This document shows positions 33,161-41,272 of a DNA stretch of 64,000 nt, in pieces. Positions within the stretch are counted from its first letter, which is position 1. Every line of letters begins with the position of its first letter. The translations under genes and the position numbers were made by a program. The stretch is from JACQGZ01 sp036004665 (lineage in GTDB: Bacteria > Sysuimicrobiota > Sysuimicrobiia > Sysuimicrobiales > Humicultoraceae): NCBI GenBank assembly GCA_036004665.1, contig DASYRG010000042.1, positions 8,017 through 72,016 on the forward strand, read 5' to 3'. Under the pieces are notes generated by a model that did no database searches, had not been told where the DNA came from, and was given only the letters and a program-made list of their open reading frames with translations.

Positions 33161-33997
33161 TTGAAGCCGGCCCCTCTGCTCACGGAAACCGCGGTGCGCC
33201 CCCACGTCCTGGTTTGGACGCTGGGCGGCGAGTCGATCCACACCAGCTACGGGGCGAACTGCGTCGGCGTGATCGGCCGGGACGCCGCCCTGATCATCGA
33301 TCCCCTCATCGCGCCGGCGCACGCCCGCCTCGTTCGGGAGGCCCTGGCGCGGCGCACGGAGGCGCCCGTCCGCCTCGTGGCCCTGACGCACCACCACACC
33401 GACCACTCGCTAGGAGGGTCCCTCTTCGCCGCAGAGGGCGCGGAGGTTGTGGCACACCGGGCCTGCCGCGAGCGGATGGCGGAGGATCACCCAGGACTGA
33501 TCGCCTCGCGGCGCGAGGCCGCATCGACGCGCGACCTCTTCGCCGACGCGGTTTCCCTGCTTCCGACGATCACCTTCGACGATGGCCTCACGCTGCACGT
33601 CGGCGGGGTGGAGGTGGAGGTCTGGCACTCCGGATGGGGTCATACGCCTGGTGACGCGTTCTTCTATCTGCCCGCGGAGCGGGTGGCCGTCTGCGGCGAT
33701 CTGGTCTGGTCCGGCTATCACTTCAACTATGAAGATGCCGACCTGGCCGGCGCGCGCAAAGGCCTCCGCGCCCTGCGGGCCCTCGACGCGGACACGTTCA
33801 TCCCCGGCCACGGGCCTGCGGGCGGGATGGAGGTCCTGGACGCCCAGGCCGCCTACCACGACACGATCGAGGCGATCCTGGACGGCGCAGGCGCCGGAGC
33901 ACGTACCACCGAGGCTCTCGGCGAGTGGGTGCGAGCCCGCTTCCCGGACTACCGTCTCTCCATCGTCACCCCAAGCGTGGCACGCCTGCGGCGCTGA
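33161..33997 (+). CDS. Metallo-beta-lactamase-fold hydrolase
   Basis: 278 aa with the metal-binding THHHTDHSLGGSLF motif (HxHxDH), HSGWGHTPGDAFFYLP, VCGDLVWSGYHFNYED and FIPGHGPAG. It belongs to the beta-lactamase-like hydrolases related to glyoxalase II; the substrate is unknown. TTG at 33161 is the start that gives the whole domain; GTG at 33194 is possible. A TATAAC -10-like box occurs about 65 bp upstream. The peroxiredoxin gene follows 40 bp downstream. Confidence 0.88.
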   Translation: MKPAPLLTETAVRPHVLVWTLGGESIHTSYGANCVGVIGRDAALIIDPLIAPAHARLVREALARRTEAPVRLVALTHHHTDHSLGGSLFAAEGAEVVAHRACRERMAEDHPGLIASRREAASTRDLFADAVSLLPTITFDDGLTLHVGGVEVEVWHSGWGHTPGDAFFYLPAERVAVCGDLVWSGYHFNYEDADLAGARKGLRALRALDADTFIPGHGPAGGMEVLDAQAAYHDTIEAILDGAGAGARTTEALGEWVRARFPDYRLSIVTPSVARLRR

Positions 33998-34037
33998 CTG
34001 CGCTACACTGGAACGGCATCCCAAGGAGGTGTCGACC

Positions 34038-34529
34038 ATGGCAGAGGTCCGCGTCGGCGATCGCGCACCGGACGTCACGCTGGTCAACTCAGACCGCCAG
34101 CCCGTCCGGCTCTCGACGATGCTCGATCAGCCGCTGGTGCTGGCCTTCTTCCCGGCGGCGTTCAGCGCCACGTGCACGAAGGAGATGTGCAGCTTCCGGG
34201 ACTCGATGCAGGGATTCAGCCAGATCGGCTCCCAGGTTGTCGGCATCAGCGTGGACATGCCTTACGCGCAGAAGGCGTTCGCCGAGCAGCACAATCTGTC
34301 GTTTCCGCTCCTGAGCGACTACAACCGCGAGGCGGTGAGGGCCTTCGGGGTGGAGGATCCCAACTTCGCCAAGGGAGTCCTCCCCGGCGCGGCCAGGCGT
34401 TCGGTCTTCGTCCTGGATCGGGACGGGAGGGTGACCTACCGCTGGATCGCCGAGGCGTCGGGCATCGAGCCGAACTACGCAGAGGTGGAGGAGGCGGCGC
34501 GCGCCGCTGGAACCGGAGCCCGCGTCTGA
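34038..34529 (+). CDS. Peroxiredoxin, AhpC/TSA family (AhpE/BCP-like)
   Basis: 163 aa. The peroxidatic site is FFPAAFSATCTKEMCSFRDS, with the peroxidatic Cys in SATC-TKE encoded by an ordinary TGC codon, so this one is not a selenoprotein. A second Cys five residues later is positioned like that of AhpE-type enzymes. The rest (VVGISVDMPYAQKAFAEQHN, FPLLSDYNREAVRAFGV) is typical. It reduces hydroperoxides with thioredoxin or mycoredoxin. ATG 34038 has a strong AAGGAGGT 8 nt upstream and a TACACT -10-like sequence before that. Confidence 0.94.
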   Translation: MAEVRVGDRAPDVTLVNSDRQPVRLSTMLDQPLVLAFFPAAFSATCTKEMCSFRDSMQGFSQIGSQVVGISVDMPYAQKAFAEQHNLSFPLLSDYNREAVRAFGVEDPNFAKGVLPGAARRSVFVLDRDGRVTYRWIAEASGIEPNYAEVEEAARAAGTGARV

Positions 34530-34536
34530 GGCCCGG

Positions 34537-35628
34537 TTACGATTCAGAGAGCGTCGGCGCCGCCGCGGGGCGGGAGGAGGGTGAACCCACCTCCGCCTTG
34601 CTGAGCCCTGAGAACCGGACGCCGATCAACCTCACCGGACGGTCAAGGGTAAACCGCTCGAGCAGGCCGACGGCGGTCTGCAGGAGGAGCCCCTGGTCGC
34701 CGGTGGGCTCCGGCAGCGTGAGCGCGCGCGTATGCGTCCGGAAGTTGTGATAGCGGAGCTTTAGGGTGACCGTCCGCGGCAGGTAGCCGTCCTCCCCGAT
34801 ACACTCCTCCCAGACGTCGGTCGCCAGTTGGGTGATCATTCGCACGAGCGGCTCCCGCTTGCGCACGTCGACTTGAAAGGTCGTTTCGCGGCTGTAGGAC
34901 TTGGGCTCCCATTCCGTCACGATCGGGCTGTCATCGCGGCCGCGGCAGATGTGATAGAGATACTCTCCGTGGTTGGGCCCCAGCGTTTCCTGGAGCTGCC
35001 CCAGGGAGAGCCGTTGGAGATCGCCCACGGTCGTGACGTCGAGGGCCTCGTGCAGGCGCGCGGCCGTCTTGGGGCCGATCCCCCAGAGGACGGTGGCCGG
35101 CATCTCGCGCAGGCGCTCCTCCGCGTCGGACTCCCAGATCACGTTGAGGCCGTCGGGTTTGTGCAGGTTGGCGGCGATCTTGGCCAGGAGTTTGTTTGAT
35201 CCCAGGCCGATCGAGGCGGTGAGCTGTACCTCGACGCGGATGCGCTCTTTGATCGCCCTGGCCAGCGCCACGGGATCCTCCCCGCTGTCGGAGAGGTCGA
35301 CGAACGCTTCATCCAGGCCCCACTGCTCGATCTGGGAGGAGTAGTCTCGCAGGATGTCCATCACCCGCCCCGAGTACTCGCGGTAGGCGCGAAAGTCCAC
35401 CGGGAGGAAGATGGCTTGGGGACACTTCTTGAAGGCGGTGCGCAGCGGCATCGCCGAGTGGATGCCGTAGGCCCGCGCCTCATACGACGCCGTGGAGACG
35501 ACACCGCGCTTGTGCGGGTTCCCGTCTCCGCCGACCACCACTGGTTTGGCGCGCAGCTCCGGTCGCCGCAGCTGCTCGACGGCAGCGAAGAAGGCGTCCA
35601 TGTCGACGTGCATGATGACCCGGGGCAC
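34537..35628 (-). CDS. dinB: DNA polymerase IV (Y-family)
   Basis: 363 aa. Catalytic motifs: MHVDMDAFFAAVEQLRRPEL (Asp), YEARAYGIHSAMPL, YREYSGRVMDIL, EQWGLDEAFVDLSD (Asp-Glu), then a helix-hairpin-helix WGIGPKTAARLHEALDV and the little-finger domain to the end. It performs error-prone translesion synthesis. GTG 35628 gives the standard VPRVIMHVDMD start; an in-frame ATG at 35700 would overlap the start codon of the divergent SDR gene in the palindrome CATG. A GAGAGG/CCTCTC inverted repeat lies just upstream of the GTG. Confidence 0.95.
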   Translation of the reverse strand: MPRVIMHVDMDAFFAAVEQLRRPELRAKPVVVGGDGNPHKRGVVSTASYEARAYGIHSAMPLRTAFKKCPQAIFLPVDFRAYREYSGRVMDILRDYSSQIEQWGLDEAFVDLSDSGEDPVALARAIKERIRVEVQLTASIGLGSNKLLAKIAANLHKPDGLNVIWESDAEERLREMPATVLWGIGPKTAARLHEALDVTTVGDLQRLSLGQLQETLGPNHGEYLYHICRGRDDSPIVTEWEPKSYSRETTFQVDVRKREPLVRMITQLATDVWEECIGEDGYLPRTVTLKLRYHNFRTHTRALTLPEPTGDQGLLLQTAVGLLERFTLDRPVRLIGVRFSGLSKAEVGSPSSRPAAAPTLSES

Positions 35629-35698
35629 GGTGAGAGGGATTCGCCTCTCGCCCACTTGAATCCCGGCAATCGGAGCTGTGGGGTGGGGGCGGAGAGCC

Positions 35699-36454
35699 AT
35701 GTTCCGACTGGACGGGCAGCGCGCGCTGGTTACGGGTGGAACCTCAGGGATCGGAGAGGCCACCGTCCGGGTCTTGCTGGCGGCGGGAGCGCGGGTCGTG
35801 GCTGCGGCGCGCGGGCGGACGCGCTGGAACGAAGCGGTCCAGGCGCTCACGCCGCTGGGGGAGGTGCACTTTCTCCGCGCGGACATCCGGGATGAAGCCG
35901 CGGTGGCCGGACTCATCGCCAAGACCGTCGAAGTGCTCGGCGGGTTGGACATCCTGATCAACAATGCGGGGAGCATCAACCGCACCCCGCTTCACGAACT
36001 GGATCTGCAGACCTGGGAGCGCACCCTTGCGCCCAACCTCACCGGGTTCTACCTGGTCAGCCGGTACGCACTGCCGCACCTCCAGGAGAGCCGCGGAGCG
36101 ATCGTCAACGTGGCGTCGTACCTGGCCTTCCGTGCCGGGAGCGCCCGGACGGTAGCCTACAATGTCGCAAAGGCCGGCGTCGTGGCGCTCACCCGCACCA
36201 TGGCGGTGGCCTACGGTCCGGACGGCGTGCGGGTCAACGCAGTTTGTCCCGGGTTCGTCCCGACCGAGCTGAACCGCTCCATATGGGAGAGCTTCGACGC
36301 CGAACAGTGGAGGCGGATCGCCGAGAACTATCCCCTCCGCCGGGTGGGCACTCCCGAGGACGTAGCCTACGCCATCGCCTTCCTTGCGTCGAAGGAAGCG
36401 GGCTGGATCACCGGGACCTGCCTCCTCGTGGACGGCGGGCAGACCGCCAAATAG
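35699..36454 (+). CDS. Short-chain dehydrogenase/reductase
   Basis: 251 aa classical SDR: TGGTSGIGEATVRVLLAAGA (cofactor loop), NNAGSINRTPLHEL, catalytic Ser in NVASYLAF and YNVAKAGVVALTR (YxxxK), and C-terminal GWITGTCLLVDGGQTA. The glycine loop lacks an obvious NADP-specific Arg at the usual place but has ARGRTRW after strand 2, so cofactor preference is unclear. Substrate unknown. ATG 35699 is the start; the preceding GGAG lies about 6 nt upstream. Confidence 0.93.
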   Translation: MFRLDGQRALVTGGTSGIGEATVRVLLAAGARVVAAARGRTRWNEAVQALTPLGEVHFLRADIRDEAAVAGLIAKTVEVLGGLDILINNAGSINRTPLHELDLQTWERTLAPNLTGFYLVSRYALPHLQESRGAIVNVASYLAFRAGSARTVAYNVAKAGVVALTRTMAVAYGPDGVRVNAVCPGFVPTELNRSIWESFDAEQWRRIAENYPLRRVGTPEDVAYAIAFLASKEAGWITGTCLLVDGGQTAK

Positions 36455-36646
36455 CACACTGGCCCAGATCTCCTGAATGTTCGCATTTCCAATCCACAAT
36501 TTGTCCACAACACCATGTGAATTGGCAGATTTACCCATGATTCCGAATTATTCTTTCAAGTCTGGCAGGAATATGTCACAAATCGTTGGAAAACCTTCCC
36601 CGAGCCTTCGCAGATCATCACCTCAACCGGAGGGGGGAAGAGTGCA
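36455..36646 (+). promoter_or_regulatory. AT-rich upstream region of the BMP/Rieske operon
   Basis: 192 bp without a gene, clearly lower in GC than the surroundings. It contains inverted CCAAT (near 36488) and ATTGG (near 36521) and a TTGGCA followed after 18 nt by AATTAT, a possible promoter. GGAGGGG is present about 12 nt before the ATG at 36647. The base composition suggests a regulated promoter. Confidence 0.45.
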
Positions 36647-37825
36647 ATGCGCTGGATCGGGGCGCTGGTCGTCGTCGCGCTGCTGCTGGCTCTGGCGCCG
36701 GTTGGCTCGGCGCAGCCCAAGCTGAAAGCCTGCTTCCTATATGTGGGGCCTATCGGTGACTACGGATGGACCCACGCACACGATCAGGGCCGTCTGGCGG
36801 TCGAACGCGCGCTGCCCGAGGTTGAAACGGCCTACGTGGAAAACGTACCCGATGCCCAGACCGAACCATTCATCGACAAGCTCGTCGGTCAGGGCTGCAA
36901 GGTCATCTTCACCACGAGTTTTGGGTACATGGACGGGACGCTGGCCTCGGCGAAGCGGTACCCGAACGTGATCTTCGCCCACGCCACCGGCTTCAAGCGC
37001 GCCCCCAACCTGGCCACCTATCAGGCGGAGTTCTACCAGGTCTATTACCTCAACGGACTGGTCGCGGGGGCCCTCACGAAGACCGGGAAGGTCGGGTACC
37101 TGGCCGCCTTCCCCATCCCCGAGGTGAAGCGGCACATCTCCGCCTTCGCCTTCGGCGTCCGTGAGGTCAACCCCAAGGCCACCGTGCACGTGCGCTGGAT
37201 CTTCGACTGGTTCCATCCCGCCAAGGCCAAGGAGGCGACCGAGGCCCTGCGCGCCGTGGGCGTGGACGTCGGCACGCAGACCGAAGACTCCCCCACGTTC
37301 GTGCAGGTGATGGCGAGCAAGGGGCTGCCCAGTTTCTCTCACTACTCGCCGATGTACAAGTTCGCGCCGGGCTACGTCGTCTCCGGGCAGCTGGTGCACT
37401 GGGATCGCGTCTACATCGACTTCCTCCGCAAGGTTCTGGCCGGCAAGTACACCGCCTCGAACCTCCAGGGCGTGGATATCTGGTGGCGGCTGAAAGAGGG
37501 CGCGGTGGAGATGGGCGCGCAGCCCGGCATGCCCATCAATCCCGCCTGGGTGGCGCGGCTCAAGACGGCGCGGGCGATCATCGGCGGCGCGGCGGGCGGA
37601 GGGCGGACTTCAGTCTACGACCTCGTGATGGACCGGCTGGCGCAGATGTCCACGCTCGATCCGAAAACCGGTCAGCCGCTCTTCGATCCGTTCACCGGAC
37701 CGCTGCGCGATCGCCGCGGCGTCCTGCGGATCCCAACGGGGCAGCGCGCCACGTATCAGCAATTGATGACGATGGAGTGGGCGGCTCAGGGAATCGTCGG
37801 GCCGTGGGAGAACGAGCCGAAGTGA
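36647..37825 (+). CDS. BMP-family (PnrA/Med-like) ABC-transporter substrate-binding protein
   Basis: 392 aa. Signal peptide MRWIGALVVVALLLALAPVGSAQ, then ACFLYVGPIGDYGWTHAHDQG, VIFTTSFGYMD, FAHATGFKRAPNLATYQAEFYQ, GKVGYLAAFPIPEV and GVDVGTQTEDSP, all typical of the basic membrane protein family. Members bind nucleosides or other small ligands, and in this subgroup the permease is often elsewhere. It overlaps by GTGA with the Rieske oxygenase downstream, so the bound ligand might be the oxygenase substrate. That link is inference. Confidence 0.92.
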   Translation: MRWIGALVVVALLLALAPVGSAQPKLKACFLYVGPIGDYGWTHAHDQGRLAVERALPEVETAYVENVPDAQTEPFIDKLVGQGCKVIFTTSFGYMDGTLASAKRYPNVIFAHATGFKRAPNLATYQAEFYQVYYLNGLVAGALTKTGKVGYLAAFPIPEVKRHISAFAFGVREVNPKATVHVRWIFDWFHPAKAKEATEALRAVGVDVGTQTEDSPTFVQVMASKGLPSFSHYSPMYKFAPGYVVSGQLVHWDRVYIDFLRKVLAGKYTASNLQGVDIWWRLKEGAVEMGAQPGMPINPAWVARLKTARAIIGGAAGGGRTSVYDLVMDRLAQMSTLDPKTGQPLFDPFTGPLRDRRGVLRIPTGQRATYQQLMTMEWAAQGIVGPWENEPK

Positions 37826-38889
37826 GCGCGGCCACGGCCACGCTGACGGTGAGTCCGGTCCTGCGTGACCGGGAGGGGAAGCCGGTCGACCCCGTCCTCC
37901 GGGCTGACTGGCATGTGGTCGGCCCCGCCGCGAAGTTGCGCGACGGGGTCGATCCCCTCCCTATCGGGGGACGGACGACGACGCGCCTCCTCAACGTCGA
38001 CCTGCTGCTTTGGCGGCCGGACGAGCAGGTGCGCGTCTGGCGAGACCTCTGCATCCACCGCGGCTATGAACTGTCCCGGGGCAAGTACTTCACGCAGACG
38101 GTGAACGGCGTCGAGGTGCCCGTGATCGAGTGCGGGTACCATGGCTACACCTACGGCCCGGATGGGCGGTGCGTGCTCATCCCTGCGGGCCTGGGCGAGC
38201 GAATTCCAGAGACGATCGGGGCGCACACCTTCCGAGTGCAGGAGCGGTACGGCTGGCTGTGGGCCTGCCTCGGAGAGCCGACGCACGATGTCCCCGCCTT
38301 CCCGGAGTGGGACGATCCCTCCTACCGCAAGATCTTCTGCGGACCCTACGACGGGGAGGCGAGCGCCCCGCGCTTCGTCGAGATCTTCCTCGACGTGGCC
38401 CACTTTCCGTTCGTGCACGAGGGACGGCTGGGAGACCGCGCGCACACGGAGATCTCCGACTACGAGGCGCAACTGACCGAGCGGGGTGTGGAGGCCAATG
38501 GGATCCGGGTCTTCCAATTGGATCAAGACGGCCGCGGTACGGCAGGCTACGTCAGCTATGACTACCGTGCCATGCGGCCTCTCTGCGCCTACTTCATCAA
38601 GCGGGGCGAGCGCAGCTTCGCCATCTATTACGCGGTCACCCCGGTCGAGGAACATCGCAGCCGCAATTGGATGTGGATCGCCATGAACTACGGCTGGGAG
38701 GAGCCGGAGGAGGCGATCCGCGCCTTCCAGGATGAGTTGATGAAGGAAGACACCGCCATCGTCGAGCACCAGCACCCCAGCCGCCTGCCGAGGGACCTGC
38801 AGGCGGAATTCCACCACCGGGCGGATCGCGCGTCGATCCGCTACCGGCAGTGGATCAACGCGCTGGGCCTGACCTTCGGGACGGAGTAA
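37822..38889 (+). CDS. Rieske non-heme iron oxygenase, alpha subunit
   Basis: 355 aa. The Rieske cluster ligands are CIHRGYEL and CGYHGYTYGPDG (CxH and CxxH); the mononuclear iron ligands lie in FLDVAHFPFVHEGRLGD (Asp/His/His). It resembles VanA-type O-demethylases and related ring-hydroxylating oxygenases, which need a separate reductase; none is adjacent. GTG 37822 overlaps the stop of the BMP-type gene. Its 3' end overlaps the convergent AlkZ-like gene by 35 bp. Confidence 0.93.
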   Translation: MSAATATLTVSPVLRDREGKPVDPVLRADWHVVGPAAKLRDGVDPLPIGGRTTTRLLNVDLLLWRPDEQVRVWRDLCIHRGYELSRGKYFTQTVNGVEVPVIECGYHGYTYGPDGRCVLIPAGLGERIPETIGAHTFRVQERYGWLWACLGEPTHDVPAFPEWDDPSYRKIFCGPYDGEASAPRFVEIFLDVAHFPFVHEGRLGDRAHTEISDYEAQLTERGVEANGIRVFQLDQDGRGTAGYVSYDYRAMRPLCAYFIKRGERSFAIYYAVTPVEEHRSRNWMWIAMNYGWEEPEEAIRAFQDELMKEDTAIVEHQHPSRLPRDLQAEFHHRADRASIRYRQWINALGLTFGTE

Positions 38890-39745
38890 CCGGGCGGGCG
38901 CCGCCCGGTCGCCCTTCCCGTAACAGTCCGGGCAGCGTCCAGAGGAGCTCGCGCTCGGCGCCGCCAGGGCCGTCGAGGATCACTTCGAACGCCCCGGCGC
39001 GCTCCGCCGCAGACGCCATCAAGGGCGGCGGCCAGCGGAAGAGGTCTTCCACCTGTCGCGGCCGCGCTGCCCCTACGATCCTCAAGTACCCGCGCAGGAC
39101 GGCGCCGGCCGCCTCTTCGCTGCGGATCTCCGCCGCCTGTGCCGACACATCGGGCATCCAGCGGCCAAAGAGATCCCAGATGAACGAATAGTTCCCGCGC
39201 CCCTCCATCTCGGCGACCTTGGCGATGAGGAAGCGGCTCTGTAGTTCGTCGAGGGCGCGGTGCAGCCGGCTGCCGGAGCCGCGGCTGCCGATGAAGCGGC
39301 GACGAAGGTGCCAGGTGTTCACGGGACCTGCCCGCTCGATCTCCTCGTAGACCTCCCGGGCCAGCAGAGACAGGGCGCCGGCGCGAAAGGCGATCAGGTA
39401 GTCGTCGGGCTCGCCCACAGTGCCCGAGAGGGCGTAGAAGAGCGGCAGATAGGTCAGGGAGATGTAGGTAGGCTTGCGCCGGAGGACCCGTCCGTAGAAG
39501 AGCCGCCGCTGCGTGGCCAGCTCGTCCTTCCACTGCCAGGCCCACGACCACATCCGGTACACGCTGCGCGTGCCGAGGACGTCGAAGAGCCCGGGGATAT
39601 CTCCGGGTCCGGCGGTAAACGCGTAACAGAAACCCAGCGCCTCGACGAAACGCTGGCACTGCGCCCCGTTTCGAACGACGAACTGCCTCAGTAGAGCGCG
39701 GCGGTAGCGGGTCAGATCGGTGGGGCGGAGGGACCGGTCAGGCAC
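38855..39745 (-). CDS. Winged-helix protein resembling the AlkZ/YcaQ DNA glycosylase family
   Basis: 296 aa, mostly helical. It contains TWHLRRRFIG and a following helix, AARPRQVEDLFRWPPPL and a long N-terminal helical domain (LTRYRRALLRQFVVRNGAQC). These are reminiscent of the HTH_42/AlkZ-like winged-helix family, but the diagnostic catalytic motif is not clear to me, so the function is tentative. GTG 39745 lies directly after the stop of the rubredoxin-like gene (no gap). It ends inside the 3' end of the Rieske gene on the other strand. Confidence 0.55.
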   Translation of the reverse strand: MPDRSLRPTDLTRYRRALLRQFVVRNGAQCQRFVEALGFCYAFTAGPGDIPGLFDVLGTRSVYRMWSWAWQWKDELATQRRLFYGRVLRRKPTYISLTYLPLFYALSGTVGEPDDYLIAFRAGALSLLAREVYEEIERAGPVNTWHLRRRFIGSRGSGSRLHRALDELQSRFLIAKVAEMEGRGNYSFIWDLFGRWMPDVSAQAAEIRSEEAAGAVLRGYLRIVGAARPRQVEDLFRWPPPLMASAAERAGAFEVILDGPGGAERELLWTLPGLLREGRPGGARPVTPSRRSGPAR

Positions 39746-39895
39746 CTAGTCTTCTTCTTGCAGGACGAACAATTCCTTGGGCGACCCGCAAGTCGGGCAC
39801 TCTTCGGGGAGGGGGTCCTCCCGCGGAAAGACCCGGCCGCAGACGGTGCAGCGGTATACGGCCCCAGATTCAGGGCGTCCTGGTACAATCTCCAT
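39746..39895 (-). CDS. Rubredoxin-like zinc/iron ribbon protein
   Basis: 49 aa with two CxxC pairs: YRCTVCGRVF and EECPTCGSPK, as in rubredoxin-like domains and rubrerythrin tails. ATG 39895 has GGAGGAAA about 8 nt upstream. Too short for classical rubredoxin (about 53 aa) but close. It could carry electrons or bind zinc. It sits immediately upstream of the AlkZ-like gene with no spacer and is divergent from the M16 peptidase. Confidence 0.85.
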   Translation of the reverse strand: MEIVPGRPESGAVYRCTVCGRVFPREDPLPEECPTCGSPKELFVLQEED

Positions 39896-39967
39896 GGGAT
39901 TTTCCTCCAATGGCATTCTACCCCCACGGGCGAGGCGGCGAATTTTGCCCTCATCCACCGGAGGTCT

Positions 39968-41272
39968 ATGAACGGTCCGCGCGTCGAACACCTGGACAAC
40001 GGTCTGCGCATGATGCTGCTGGAGAGCCATGCCGCTCCGGTGGTGACCTTTTGGATCTGGTACGGCGTCGGCAGCCGCAACGAGGCGCTCGGCTTCACCG
40101 GCGCCTCCCACTGGGTCGAGCACATGCTCTTCAAGGGCACCCCCGATCACCCCAAGGGCATGCTCACCCGCGCCGTCGAGCGGCTCGGAGGGCGCTGGAA
40201 TGCCTTCACCTCCAAGGACTACACCGCCTTCCATGAGGTCCTCCCCGCCGGTCACCTGCCCTTTGTCATCGGCCTGGAGGCCGACCGCATGCGCCATACC
40301 CTCTTTGACCCCTCTGAGGTCGAGTCGGAGCGGACGGTCATCATCGCCGAACGCGAGGGGTTGGAGAATTCGCCGGCGGCCTCGCTCTATGAGGAAGTCG
40401 ACGCGGCAGCCTTCAAGGTTCACCCCTACCGCCATCCCGTAATCGGGTGGAAGGCGGACCTGCGGGCAATGACGCGGGACGACCTCTATGGACACTATCG
40501 CACCTACTACCAGCCGGGGAATGCTCTCATCGTCGCCGTGGGAGCCTTCCAGCCGGAGGAGGTGCTGGGTCAGATCCGGCGCGCCTTCGGCGAGATCCCA
40601 TCGGGGCCCGCGATCCCGCCGGTCCGGGCGGCCGAGCCCACACAGGAGGGGGAGCGGCGGGTCCTCCTGCAGCGGCCCGGCGGGGCGACGCCTTACGTGC
40701 AGATGGTCTTTCACGCTCCGGCGGCGAGTGATCCCGATCTCCCGGCGCTGCTGCTCCTCGACGGCATGCTCAGCGGGTTCGGCCGCAGCGCCGCGGGCGC
40801 CGCCCGCTCCTCCCGCCTCTACCGGGCGCTGGTGGACCGTGGGCTCGCCGCCGACGCGGGCTCGGCGATGTATCCGATGAGGGATCCCGGCGCGGTCAGG
40901 ATCTGGGCGACAGCGCGCAGCGGCGTGGGTGCCGCGGCGGTCGAGGAGGCGATCCTCGAGGTCATCGAAGCCGCGCAGCATGACGAGATCGCGCCCGAGG
41001 AAGTCGCCCGGGTGAAGCGTCAGGCCCGAGCGCAGTTCATCTACGCGCGCGACGGGGTGCATGGGTATGCGGGCGCGATCGGCGCATACGCGATGGTGGA
41101 TCATCCCGAGTCATTCTTCACCCTCCCGTCACGGATCAATGCCGTCGAGGCCTCGGACGTCCAGCGGGTGGCGACGACAGTCCTCGACGAGAGCCGGCGC
41201 ACGGTGGGATGGTATCTCCCGGTGAAAGGCATCGCGGTGCCCCACTCCGGCGCCGCCGCATCGGTGGCATGA
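39968..41272 (+). CDS. M16 family zinc peptidase, catalytic subunit
   Basis: 434 aa. The inverted zinc motif HWVEHMLFKGT (His48-x-x-Glu51-His52) is intact, with a distal Glu in the REGLENSPAASLYEEVDAAA region. The C-terminal half has the usual GLAADAGSAMY segment. No signal peptide, so the protein is cytoplasmic. M16B enzymes often work as pairs of an active and an inactive subunit, and the next gene fits the second role. ATG 39968 has GGAGGT 5 nt upstream. Confidence 0.94.
   Translation: MNGPRVEHLDNGLRMMLLESHAAPVVTFWIWYGVGSRNEALGFTGASHWVEHMLFKGTPDHPKGMLTRAVERLGGRWNAFTSKDYTAFHEVLPAGHLPFVIGLEADRMRHTLFDPSEVESERTVIIAEREGLENSPAASLYEEVDAAAFKVHPYRHPVIGWKADLRAMTRDDLYGHYRTYYQPGNALIVAVGAFQPEEVLGQIRRAFGEIPSGPAIPPVRAAEPTQEGERRVLLQRPGGATPYVQMVFHAPAASDPDLPALLLLDGMLSGFGRSAAGAARSSRLYRALVDRGLAADAGSAMYPMRDPGAVRIWATARSGVGAAAVEEAILEVIEAAQHDEIAPEEVARVKRQARAQFIYARDGVHGYAGAIGAYAMVDHPESFFTLPSRINAVEASDVQRVATTVLDESRRTVGWYLPVKGIAVPHSGAAASVA

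Noticed and set aside
34038..34529. Peroxiredoxin as a selenoprotein
   Set aside because: The peroxidatic residue is encoded by TGC and the frame has no internal TGA.
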